Source: a virus
Length of the DNA stretch: 35,876 nucleotides
Virus record (IMG/VR): IMGVR_UViG_3300022689_000147
Coordinates: 1-35,876 of that record
Direction: 5' to 3' (one strand)
Shown: positions 1 through 7,333 of the stretch, piece after piece
How the letters are laid out: every line of letters begins with the position of its first letter
Numbering within the stretch: position 1 is the first letter of the stretch
Notes under the pieces: generated by a model
Seen by the model: only the letters and a program-made list of their open reading frames with translations
What the model was told of the DNA's origin: nothing
Databases searched by the model: none
Program-made: the position numbers and the translations under genes

Positions 1-113
1 TTTGTTGCTTTAATTATATCCTCGAAATATTCTAAGTGGAAGTCTTTAGGCTGATTGCTCCATCCAAAATCATTTTCCATTACTTGCCATACTTTTTTTG
101 CATCTTCTGTCAT
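1..113 (-). CDS. Partial hypothetical protein, cut by left edge
   Basis: Reading starts at an ATG at 113 and stays open for 37 codons to the window edge (begins MTEDAKKVWQVMENDFGWSN). An A/T-rich leader lies in front of the ATG, as for the other genes here. I do not recognise the protein. It is the next gene downstream of the 96-aa gene at 176-466, with one of the TAACGG spacers between them. The C-terminus lies outside the window, so size and function are unknown. Confidence 0.5.
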   Translation of the reverse strand, partial: MTEDAKKVWQVMENDFGWSNQPKDFHLEYFEDIIKAT

Positions 114-137
114 TCTATTAATTTTTAGTTGTTAAAG

Positions 138-174
138 GCGCACTAACCATACCCAAACCGTTAGCAAACATTGC
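138..174 (-). repeat. TAACGG spacer 1 (attC-like inverted repeat)
   Basis: On the minus strand this spacer reads GCTAACGG ... GGTTAGTGCG just after the stop of the 96-aa gene. CTAAC and GTTAG (143-147 and 160-164) form a short inverted repeat. It shares the TAACGG core with spacers near 497-532 and 877-920 and is richer in G/C than its surroundings. It resembles the core boxes of integron recombination sites but is far too short to call one. Confidence 0.4.
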
Positions 175-175
175 C

Positions 176-466
176 TTACTTCTCGGTAATTGTAATATCA
201 TTTTTGCTAATTCCGTCCCCCCAACCATTCATTGCGCCTATCACGTTGGGTTCGTTGTTGGTTATTTCTAGTCCTGCAAGAACATTTCCACCAAAGTCAA
301 TTTCGTACTTCTTAGTCGGCAACGATTTGCTAACAATGCGTAACCGTAATTGCTCATCTGCGTATTCTTGCATAAGTCCGTAAAGGCTTTCTATGTCTTT
401 TAAATTAACCACATCTTTTATATGGTCATTTCCGTATTCTTTGTCAAAATACTCTTTTGCTTTCAT
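176..466 (-). CDS. Small hypothetical protein, 96 aa
   Basis: The 96-aa ORF starts MKAKEYFDKEYGND at an ATG. It has a central EYADEQLRLR segment and a Gly/Asn-rich C-terminal half. I do not recognise a domain. The segment LMQEYADEQLRL resembles VMEDYAKMYHEHQLKL in the 84-aa zinc protein at 27585-27839; similar short helical stretches recur in small Bacteroidota phage proteins, in my recollection. It sits alone between two TAACGG spacers rather than in an overlapping operon, unlike the replication genes. Confidence 0.6.
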   Translation of the reverse strand: MKAKEYFDKEYGNDHIKDVVNLKDIESLYGLMQEYADEQLRLRIVSKSLPTKKYEIDFGGNVLAGLEITNNEPNVIGAMNGWGDGISKNDITITEK

Positions 467-496
467 CTTATCTATTAAATTTAGTTATTAATTCAT

Positions 497-532
497 CGCA
501 ACTACGGTTACACTCGTCCGTTAGGCACAACG
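497..532 (-). repeat. TAACGG spacer 2
   Basis: Minus-strand core GCCTAACGG (526-518), right after the stop of the 103-aa gene. The plus-strand form CCGTTAGGC fits the GTTRRRY box of integron attC sites, but I could not find a properly paired partner box. It shares the TAACGG core and its position 3' of a gene with the other two spacers. Confidence 0.4.
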
Positions 533-844
533 CTAAAACACATCGTAGTACCTTGGTTCGTAAAGCTTGCCATTTCTTACTTCTGGTGCGCTTAGGTGTA
601 TTAGTGTTTCTCGGTAGTCTGAATCGTTGTTCATATTTATCCAAATGGCAACCTCTATATCTTTGCCATCGGTGGTTTTTTCTACCATATCAGTGTAGTG
701 TTCATTCCAAAGGTTTTTAGCTTCTTCAAGCGTAAGCTCGGATTTGTCTTCCACCATTTTACGTCCGTTCCAATACTGAAAGGCACAGTGCCTAACATTG
801 TGTATAGCACATTGCTGTTCGTTTTCTTTTGATACTGTTTCCAT
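533..844 (-). CDS. Small hypothetical protein, 103 aa
   Basis: The 103-aa ORF starts METVSKENEQQCAIHNVRHC. It is rich in aromatic and acidic residues (FQYWNGRKM, LWNEHYTDM, EPRYYDVF) and has no signal peptide, membrane segment or motif that I can name. The composition suggests a small soluble protein. It is bounded on both sides by TAACGG spacers, so it forms a one-gene unit like its neighbour at 176-466. Function unknown. Confidence 0.6.
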   Translation of the reverse strand: METVSKENEQQCAIHNVRHCAFQYWNGRKMVEDKSELTLEEAKNLWNEHYTDMVEKTTDGKDIEVAIWINMNNDSDYRETLIHLSAPEVRNGKLYEPRYYDVF

Positions 845-876
845 AATTCTAAAGTTTTGTGTTTTTAATTTAAGTT

Positions 877-920
877 AGTGGTGGCAACGTGCCATATACA
901 AACCGTTATACACAAGCACT
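877..920 (-). repeat. TAACGG spacer 3
   Basis: The minus strand reads TATAACGGTTTG ... GGCACGTTGCC. AACG and CGTT can pair, GGCA/TGCC makes a tight hairpin, and AGTG/CACT flank the unit. It lies between the metallophosphatase gene (3' side) and the 103-aa gene. It is the third copy of the spacer type. Confidence 0.4.
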
Positions 921-924
921 ACGA

Positions 925-957
925 TAAAGGACAAAATGTCTTTTAAAGTGTCCTTTA
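925..957 (-). terminator. 9-bp hairpin after metallophosphatase gene
   Basis: TAAAGGACA (925-933) pairs perfectly with TGTCCTTTA (949-957) around a 15-nt loop, about 20 nt beyond the metallophosphatase stop. No long T-run follows on either strand, so terminator is the likely role but mRNA 3'-end protection is equally possible. Confidence 0.45.
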
Positions 958-977
958 TAGGCTTAAATAGGCACCTC

Positions 978-1760
978 TCATCTTCCTCTATCATTAGGGT
1001 ATAAAGTTTTTACATCATCTGATTGCCAATATGATTCAGTATCTATATTCATTATAGATAGTCTACCATCATAACCAGCACCAGTATCCAAATTCCATAC
1101 ATTACATCTTTTCATTGGCACTATGATTCCACCATTTTTAGGTTGGCGTGGATCATTATATTCTCTTAAATGAGGCTTTACGTCCCAATTAAATGTTGAT
1201 GTATGACCTATATAAATTTCATTGTGTTTATACATTCTTTTTGCATGTTTTGGTGCTTTTTCATGAACTCTACCATCAAGCATTAATACTAATTGCCATA
1301 AATCTCTATCCCAGTAATAATCACTTTCATAAGCTTCATGCCCTAATCCTTTTTTAGATCTAAATCCACCATGTACAAATCCTCTATTTTTATCATCTAC
1401 ATAATAATTATGCATTTTATGAAAAAACATTCTATGGCTATCTTTTATTAAATATTTTGTTTTGATATAAGAATCAAAGGTAGATTTACCACCTTGACTT
1501 ATCCATATATTACTTTTTGATCCAGTTTTTAACCAGTCTTCACACCACTTGTCATGATTACCTCTTATGAATATTGGTTTAACTTTTTGCTTCTTTTCAA
1601 ATTCAATTAAAAATTCAATAAGTTCAGCACTTTCAGGCCAACCATCTACGTAATCTCCTAAAAAGATTACTAAATCATTTAACCCTACTTCAGCTCTTTC
1701 AAAACATTGTTGCAATGCTTTTAAAGCTCCGTGTATATCTCCTACTACTAATGTTCTCAT
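978..1760 (-). CDS. Calcineurin-like metallophosphatase (Ser/Thr protein phosphatase type)
   Basis: 260 aa with the ordered metal-binding signature of the PPP/metallophosphatase fold: GDIHG at residues 7-11, GDYVDG at 35-40, GNHD at 67-70, FVHGG at about 128-132 and YIGHT at about 183-187. The C-terminal part (NLDTGAGYDGRLSIMN) is also typical of phage and bacterial members related to lambda phosphatase. It should hydrolyse phosphomonoesters, with two metal ions bound by these residues. The physiological substrate (phosphoprotein, nucleotide or RNA end) cannot be told from sequence. Full length. The ATG at 1760 follows two bases after the stop of a 39-codon ORF, suggesting coupled translation. 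Confidence 0.9.
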   Translation of the reverse strand: MRTLVVGDIHGALKALQQCFERAEVGLNDLVIFLGDYVDGWPESAELIEFLIEFEKKQKVKPIFIRGNHDKWCEDWLKTGSKSNIWISQGGKSTFDSYIKTKYLIKDSHRMFFHKMHNYYVDDKNRGFVHGGFRSKKGLGHEAYESDYYWDRDLWQLVLMLDGRVHEKAPKHAKRMYKHNEIYIGHTSTFNWDVKPHLREYNDPRQPKNGGIIVPMKRCNVWNLDTGAGYDGRLSIMNIDTESYWQSDDVKTLYPNDRGR

Positions 1761-1762
1761 AA

Positions 1763-1882
1763 TTAATGTTCAATTAATTCATAAATTCTATCTACTGCTA
1801 TAGGTATACTTTGACTGTTTAATACTACAAGAGTACGTCTAATAGCATTTTCAATTTCTTTTTTCTTACTCAGTTTATCCAT
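1763..1882 (-). CDS. Small ORF, 39 aa
   Basis: ATG at 1882 (MDKLSKKKEIENAIRRTLVV...), stop TAA at 1763-1765, two bases before the phosphatase ATG. Charged N-terminus followed by an amphipathic helix with alternating Ile/Val/Leu. It lies between the terminator at 1902-1928 and the phosphatase, so it would be the first gene of a two-gene unit. Coding status rests on spacing and composition only; no family recognised. Confidence 0.45.
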   Translation of the reverse strand: MDKLSKKKEIENAIRRTLVVLNSQSIPIAVDRIYELIEH

Positions 1883-1901
1883 AATTTTATATTTAATAAA
1901 T

Positions 1902-1928
1902 AAAAAAAGAGAGGGAATATCCCTCTCT
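1902..1928 (-). terminator. Rho-independent terminator after nrd-HNH
   Basis: AGAGAGGGA (1908-1916) and TCCCTCTCT (1920-1928) form a 9-bp stem with a 3-nt loop. On the minus strand it is followed by a run of T complementary to 1902-1907. It would end transcription from the reductase and HNH genes. Confidence 0.85.
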
Positions 1929-2021
1929 TATAAACTACTAATGGAGCTCGCTGAATAAATCCAGCATTAGCGGTTTTCTTGTATATATAAACTATATATC
2001 CAACAAGGCTTGCCTAAATAA

Positions 2022-2459
2022 CTATACGACTTCACAGGCACCTCCTTTCAAATAATTAATTATTTTTTGAAATTCATGTATTGTAAAATCACCTTTAAGT
2101 CTATTTGCTCGATTACTTATAATTTGAATATTACCTTTTATGTATCCTTTAGAATTATCAATTCTATCTACAGAATATGTCCAATCAGTATTACCGTAAA
2201 TAAATGGTTTATTTAATATAGGGCATTCTTTGGGAATAATAATATCTTTTAATTCTAAATTAAATTTAATATTATTTTTGTTACATCTACTCTTAATTCT
2301 ATTATATATTCTTTTTTGTAAAGGTACTTTAGACCAATCTACAGCAGATTTTTTACAATGTTTACAAGCAGATATATCATAACCCAATTTACAACCTTTA
2401 TGTTTTGAAAAAAAATTACAATCTTTTTCTTTACCACATTTTTTACAGACTAATTTCAT
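2022..2459 (-). CDS. HNH endonuclease (phage homing type)
   Basis: 145 aa. The N-terminal zinc-ribbon-like part has C5xxC8 and C32xxC35; a basic linker follows, then a C-terminal HNH-type core, YSVDRIDNSKGY about residues 95-106 and GNIQIISNRANRLKG about 109-123, as in free-standing phage HNH nucleases. It should make metal-dependent DNA cuts. It begins 2 nt after the stop of the reductase gene. Its last residues (GACEVV) resemble the last residues of the reductase (NNCEIV), including the bases, which may be a trace of how it was inserted. Likely a selfish gene rather than part of replication. Confidence 0.85.
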   Translation of the reverse strand: MKLVCKKCGKEKDCNFFSKHKGCKLGYDISACKHCKKSAVDWSKVPLQKRIYNRIKSRCNKNNIKFNLELKDIIIPKECPILNKPFIYGNTDWTYSVDRIDNSKGYIKGNIQIISNRANRLKGDFTIHEFQKIINYLKGGACEVV

Positions 2460-2461
2460 AA

Positions 2462-4333
2462 TTATACAATCTCACAATTATTTCCTGAACAGGCTAATTC
2501 ACCACTTAAATCTGTATTGTCTTGTAATTCAACTATTTTAGTTAAATCAATATTAGTCAATGTAGATACTAACTCATTATACTTTTCTTCTGTAATATCT
2601 TCAAATGGTGCTTGTTGATAACTACCATTATCATAAGGTAATACAGACAGTCCATTATATACATCTTTATTTTTCCACATCCACTCACCTACAGTTTCCC
2701 ATTCATCTGGTTTAATAGATACAGTTGCTGATACATTATGAGTATTTTGTCCATCAACATGACCTGGTTTAACCCAATCATTGGAAACTTTTTTCACTCT
2801 TTCCAACATTTCAATAGCACTTTCATGTCTTGTTACAGATCCTTTTGGAGCTCTTTGAGGAATAGAAATTACAGCCATTTCTTTAGGTCTAAATATTTCA
2901 TCTTCTACTAATTCAGGATGATTAATAGATAAGTAAGTATAAATTGCTTCATTCTTACCTACTCTAATTCTACGAATATAATAATCATTATGCCACGCAT
3001 GTATACCTGAACTAGTACCAAGCGTTAAACTTGTAGTACCTGCTGGCTTAACACATGTTAATCTAGCAGCAGGTTTAATATTCAACACTTTAGCAATTTC
3101 CGTATTAGTTTTTTTAATATGTTCTGTAACTTCAGTCAAATCATAATTAAAGATTTTCATTGAAGCAATACCAGTTATTGATACTCCCAGTAATGCATCT
3201 CTTTCAGTAGCTTTTTGCCACTTGTGAGATAAGTAATGGAAATCTGTATAACTAGCTTGAAGAGTACCTATCACTGTAGCAGCTTTAGCTCTTTCAATGA
3301 AATCTTCTTTACTCTCAATATTTGACCCATTAATCTCAGTTAAATTACAGAACTGATATGGTCTTAAAGCAATTTCACAACAAGGATTTGTTCCCCAATC
3401 TTTATCATTTGATAAATAAAATCCAGGTTCTCCTGAGTTAGATGCTTCAATCTTTTTCCATAGATCTAAAAATTGACCTTTGGTTACTCTATGTCTTAGT
3501 ATTACAGCAGAGTTATTAGCTCTACCTCTTTGTGGATTAAGCTCCCACCAATTACCTGACTTACATGCTATCATTTCATCATCATCAAATGAGAATAAAG
3601 AAATAAGAGCTGCTCTTCTAATTCCACCTGCAAGTACAGCATCAGCAATATGACATTGTATGTCATGAGCTTGTATTGGTGTCAATTTAGTACCAGTAGG
3701 AACACTATCCAATATTTTAGTTATGTTATATATACAATCTTTTAGAGGTTGAGGCCCAGGTGCTTTACCACCACTAGTAACTAGTAATGCGCCTTTTGGT
3801 CTAATATCATCATATATAAATCTTGGCTTGGATTTACCAAAAAAATAAGCTTTCATAAGAACTTTAATAGCATCAGCCCATCCTTCAATACTATCTCCAA
3901 TAACAAATCTTCTTGATCTGTCAGCAGTACCTTTTACTGTAGGTAATTTTTCAACATGATGTCTTTGTACACTGTAACCAACACCAGTACCACCTAACAG
4001 TAAGAACATAGTTTCATGGAACGCAGTCCAATCTTCTACTGGCAAATAAGCACAGTTAAAAATTCTACTTGGACTCAATTGTATTGGTCGTCCAGCAAAT
4101 TGCATTGACCTCATTGAAGGCAATACTTTTTTAGATCTTACAAAATTATTATACACATTGGTAATTTCGTCCTTTAATTTAGGATACTGATCTATATGCA
4201 TTTGCATATTACGATCTACCAATTCGTCCCAAGTTTCACGTCTTTGTAACTCAGGTAAAAATTTAGCATACTTCATGTATACTGTAATGTCAGATAAAAT
4301 CTCAACACTTTTGTCAACTTCACTTTTAATCAT
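2462..4333 (-). CDS. nrdJ: Adenosylcobalamin-dependent ribonucleoside-triphosphate reductase, monomeric class II
   Basis: 623 aa; reduces ribonucleotides (triphosphates in the family prototype) to deoxynucleotides using B12 and a thiyl radical. Alignment by eye with the Lactobacillus leichmannii enzyme: C94 (its C119), N316-P-C318-C-E320 (catalytic C408 and E410) and C329 (C419) keep the same spacing, LLGGTGVGYSVQ lies at about 112-123, and the C-terminal redox pair is C615/C620 (C-x4-C, as C731/C736). It is shorter than the about 740-aa prototype. The B12 need implies a cobalamin-supplying host or habitat; no cobalamin riboswitch was recognised upstream. The gene follows a long-stem hairpin at 4370-4413 and starts at ATG 4333. 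Confidence 0.93.
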   Translation of the reverse strand: MIKSEVDKSVEILSDITVYMKYAKFLPELQRRETWDELVDRNMQMHIDQYPKLKDEITNVYNNFVRSKKVLPSMRSMQFAGRPIQLSPSRIFNCAYLPVEDWTAFHETMFLLLGGTGVGYSVQRHHVEKLPTVKGTADRSRRFVIGDSIEGWADAIKVLMKAYFFGKSKPRFIYDDIRPKGALLVTSGGKAPGPQPLKDCIYNITKILDSVPTGTKLTPIQAHDIQCHIADAVLAGGIRRAALISLFSFDDDEMIACKSGNWWELNPQRGRANNSAVILRHRVTKGQFLDLWKKIEASNSGEPGFYLSNDKDWGTNPCCEIALRPYQFCNLTEINGSNIESKEDFIERAKAATVIGTLQASYTDFHYLSHKWQKATERDALLGVSITGIASMKIFNYDLTEVTEHIKKTNTEIAKVLNIKPAARLTCVKPAGTTSLTLGTSSGIHAWHNDYYIRRIRVGKNEAIYTYLSINHPELVEDEIFRPKEMAVISIPQRAPKGSVTRHESAIEMLERVKKVSNDWVKPGHVDGQNTHNVSATVSIKPDEWETVGEWMWKNKDVYNGLSVLPYDNGSYQQAPFEDITEEKYNELVSTLTNIDLTKIVELQDNTDLSGELACSGNNCEIV

Positions 4334-4361
4334 TTTATCTTGTTTTTATTTTAGGTTTTTA

Positions 4362-4413
4362 GAAAAGAAAAAGGTTATAAATCTAGTACATTTAAACTAG
4401 ACTTACAACCTTT
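4362..4413 (-). terminator. Long-stem terminator upstream of nrdJ
   Basis: Positions 4370-4387 and 4396-4413 form an 18-bp stem, uninterrupted apart from two G-T pairs, around an 8-nt loop. The minus strand continues with a T/C-rich tract (complement of 4362-4369). It separates the 4446-7331 gene block from nrdJ. Confidence 0.8.
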
Positions 4414-4445
4414 AACAACTCTAAATTATAATTAAGAACCTTAAT

Positions 4446-5024
4446 CTATCTAACTTTCAATGGGGGTAAAGGACTATTAACTTCATTAATAAATTCCTGC
4501 CTAAAAGTTTCATTGTCAATATCAATGATAGATGACAGTTCTGCCGTACTTTCAATTTTTGCTTTTAACACTTCTTCCAAAGATTTTCTAAGTTCTTTAT
4601 CTCTTCTAAGTACTTTAACTACAACATGGTTACCATTTAAACCAAAATATTTAATAATTTGTAACTTAGAATCATGAGATATATGAGAGTATTTACCTTC
4701 TAAAAATAAATCATAATCTCTCTGCATATTCTCATTGATTTCAAAACCTATAATATAATGCTTGGAAGATACGTCTTCATGTATTTTACACATTGGACTA
4801 GATGTTAACATACCTTCATAAGTAGTATGAAATTTACTAGAATCCCATGTGTATAAACAAAATAAATGGTTAGTCATTTCAGGATACTTCTCATGCCTCA
4901 AATAGACATTGACGAGATTATGCATCGTGTTAATTCCTAACTCTTTACACAACAGCGGCAACATATAAGTATATGTTTTAGTCTTATGCTTTGTGTCTTC
5001 ACTCAACTTCACTTTTTTATTCAT
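4446..5024 (-). CDS. Hypothetical protein, 192 aa
   Basis: Starts MNKKVKLSEDTKHKTKTYTY at ATG 5024, directly after the stop of the nuclease gene; an ATG at 5036 would add four residues and overlap that gene by 11 nt. The middle contains a short-strand region (HLFCLYTWDSSKFHTTYEGM, HYIIGFEIN). The C-terminal third is helical and charged (LRRDKELRKSLEEVLKAK), ending in PLPPLKVR. No known domain recognised. It is the last gene before the long-stem terminator and probably co-transcribed with the PD-(D/E)xK nuclease. Confidence 0.75.
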   Translation of the reverse strand: MNKKVKLSEDTKHKTKTYTYMLPLLCKELGINTMHNLVNVYLRHEKYPEMTNHLFCLYTWDSSKFHTTYEGMLTSSPMCKIHEDVSSKHYIIGFEINENMQRDYDLFLEGKYSHISHDSKLQIIKYFGLNGNHVVVKVLRRDKELRKSLEEVLKAKIESTAELSSIIDIDNETFRQEFINEVNSPLPPLKVR

Positions 5025-5025
5025 A

Positions 5026-6081
5026 TTAAAAAACATCTAATGACACATGACCATTAGATTCGTATATATCCCTTGGATATCTATACTTGTCCTGGTTTAC
5101 ATGCCAATTATAATCCTCAAGTAATTGTTTAAACCCTTTAACGTAATTTTGATCAGATTTTATATATCCTCCAAATTCACCTATACTAATGTCTTTAATT
5201 GTAGTAAGCCATACTATAGGCTTATAAGTATTATTAGAGGAAATAACCATAAATCGAAACGGTTCTATTGTATAATTAAGTAAGTGAGGATATTTCAATT
5301 TTAAATAACTCACTGATTTAGTATAGAACGATGCTTGAATATAATAGTTCCATTTCAAATAGGAACTCTCAAATTCCAGCACATCTCCAAAAGTTGTTTT
5401 CAGATCTATTGGTATAATCTTCTTTTCTTTATGATCAATATATAAAATATCTAATAACGATCTACAATCATATTGCATGTATTTCCATATAATAGGTAAT
5501 TGAAATACAATCTCAATATCATCGTGTTCAGGTACTAAATATTTCTTTGTAAATGGGTGATTAGTTAAAGTATAAACACTATTAATAGCTCGTTCATACA
5601 TCCAAGAATCAACCATTATCTTATCGTCACCTAATTCTATTAAAAATTCCCAGTATTTACTACCGCCTTCTTTTATAACTTTATTTGATATCGTTTCATT
5701 TTTCCAGTTGCTTCCACCATAACCAATTTGTCTGGCAGCAGTTACTATTTCCTCTGGATATGATTTTAACGTAGCATTTTTATTATAGAAAAAACTATCT
5801 TTAGAATTATTATGCTTTTCATATACAATGTCTACTATTTCTTTAATTTGGTCTGTAGGAGGATTATGATCCATTATTGCAAATCTTTTATCAAATTCCT
5901 CTTTACCATCAAAAAGTAAACAGTCCACAACTGATCCATAAATCAATGAACTGGTTAATTTAATTTTGTTATTAATGTTAGCAGGATCTTTTGACAATCC
6001 CGCTAACATTGAATAACTTAAATTAGGTAAAGCTCTGTACTCAGGTTCAGTAAGTTCTTTAACTATTTTTGGTCTACTCAT
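5026..6081 (-). CDS. PD-(D/E)xK exonuclease (RecE/Cas4-like)
   Basis: 351 aa. The nuclease core is seen as SLLDILYID with D211, IDLKTT with D226 and K228, and a following Q249-x3-Y253 (IQASFY), the order found in RecE/RecB/Cas4-type exonucleases. The N-terminal YSMLAGLSKDP and YGSVVDCLLFDG (about 48-59) match the usual start of phage exodeoxyribonuclease VIII-like proteins. It should degrade dsDNA ends in recombination, genome processing or host DNA breakdown. No Cys cluster for an iron-sulphur site is evident. The ATG at 6081 overlaps the rIIB stop in an ATGA junction, so the genes are translationally coupled. Confidence 0.85.
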   Translation of the reverse strand: MSRPKIVKELTEPEYRALPNLSYSMLAGLSKDPANINNKIKLTSSLIYGSVVDCLLFDGKEEFDKRFAIMDHNPPTDQIKEIVDIVYEKHNNSKDSFFYNKNATLKSYPEEIVTAARQIGYGGSNWKNETISNKVIKEGGSKYWEFLIELGDDKIMVDSWMYERAINSVYTLTNHPFTKKYLVPEHDDIEIVFQLPIIWKYMQYDCRSLLDILYIDHKEKKIIPIDLKTTFGDVLEFESSYLKWNYYIQASFYTKSVSYLKLKYPHLLNYTIEPFRFMVISSNNTYKPIVWLTTIKDISIGEFGGYIKSDQNYVKGFKQLLEDYNWHVNQDKYRYPRDIYESNGHVSLDVF

Positions 6082-7331
6082 AATACAACAACTCTATTCT
6101 TAACTTTATTATTAATTTCATCTAAAGATAGTGAAATTTCCTTTAAAGTAGAATGATCCATTTCATATGGTATTAATTCATTTTTCTTGAGCTGTTCAAA
6201 ATTATAATCATGTTTTTTCAACATTTTATTAATTTCTTTAATGTCGTAATCACAATAATCATGTTCAAACTCAGTGGTATCAATCTCAATAAGTTTACCA
6301 TTAGTATCATAATCTACAATACCAATTGGTAAATATTCACATACCCTCATTTTGTTTTTATTATACTTAGGAACAGCAACTACTTTGGAAGGATTAACTA
6401 ATACAGCAATACCTTCATTACCAAAATATCCTTTACTCAAAAATGATTTATTACCTACGTGTAGTCCATATGAACAGTCTTGATTAGGATTACTACTACA
6501 CTTAGATCTATCCATCTTAACTATCTCTCCTATTTTAATAGTAAATGTCCTAGTATGAGCATCAGTGTAAACAATTTCTTTTACTTTATAGGTATCTCTG
6601 TTGTTATATAATACATCCAAATTACCAATATACTCATAACTGTCTGTAAGTTTTTTACCATTCTGCATTAAATCATATCCGCTTGAAGATCTAACAACAT
6701 AATAGTTTTTAGTAGATTTCTTCCAGCCTTTTATTTTAAGATAACTTTTAGAAATAAATTTAAACAATTCAGTTTCTTCAGATTTATTATTCGATTTAAT
6801 CAGCACATTTCTATAAGCTACAAAATATCCTTTATTGGTGATAGTAAATTTACCACCCTTTAAAAATTCAAACAAGTCTTCTCTTGCTCTTGGATCAGGA
6901 TTCATTGCAGTTAATTTCCAAAAATTAATTATGTATTCTAACGAAGAATCATCACATTTTTCAATATATTTTGCTAATACAAAAGGTATAGATAACTTAA
7001 TACCCTTCATGTAAATTTGATTACCTTTGGCTTTAAAAAGTTTTTTACCTTTATATCTTTTGGAAAGTATATCTTTAAATTTGATTTTACCTTCATTCTT
7101 TTTAACTAATTCTTTTTCAGCTTTATCTTTAGCTTCTTTCTCAAATAATAATATATCTTTATTTGTCTGTTCAGTCAAAATAGATATAACCTCACTATCT
7201 GTATTTGCATTTATTAAATCTTGATACGCTTTTAATACTTTATCATTCGTACCAAAATCTTTCATATACATTTTGCCTTTAACATGAGCAACTATAGTTG
7301 TCCCTGTATTTATAACTTTCGCAGTTTTCAT
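6078..7331 (-). CDS. rIIB: rIIB-like protein
   Basis: 417 aa. The region around MDRSKCSSNPNQDCSYGLHV, then GYFGNEGIAVLVNPSKVVAV and KMRVCEYLPIGIV, is the hallmark of rIIB-like proteins (polar strand, CSxGLH, NPxxVVxVP). An N-terminal basic segment with coiled-coil tendency (about 60-100) precedes the GYFVAYRNV segment. In T4, rIIA and rIIB are membrane-associated and block exclusion by a resident prophage; the exact biochemistry is not settled. It is directly downstream of rIIA (2-nt gap) and overlaps the nuclease gene by ATGA. The placement beside rIIA strengthens the call. Confidence 0.85.
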   Translation of the reverse strand: MKTAKVINTGTTIVAHVKGKMYMKDFGTNDKVLKAYQDLINANTDSEVISILTEQTNKDILLFEKEAKDKAEKELVKKNEGKIKFKDILSKRYKGKKLFKAKGNQIYMKGIKLSIPFVLAKYIEKCDDSSLEYIINFWKLTAMNPDPRAREDLFEFLKGGKFTITNKGYFVAYRNVLIKSNNKSEETELFKFISKSYLKIKGWKKSTKNYYVVRSSSGYDLMQNGKKLTDSYEYIGNLDVLYNNRDTYKVKEIVYTDAHTRTFTIKIGEIVKMDRSKCSSNPNQDCSYGLHVGNKSFLSKGYFGNEGIAVLVNPSKVVAVPKYNKNKMRVCEYLPIGIVDYDTNGKLIEIDTTEFEHDYCDYDIKEINKMLKKHDYNFEQLKKNELIPYEMDHSTLKEISLSLDEINNKVKNRVVVL

Positions 7332-7333
7332 TT

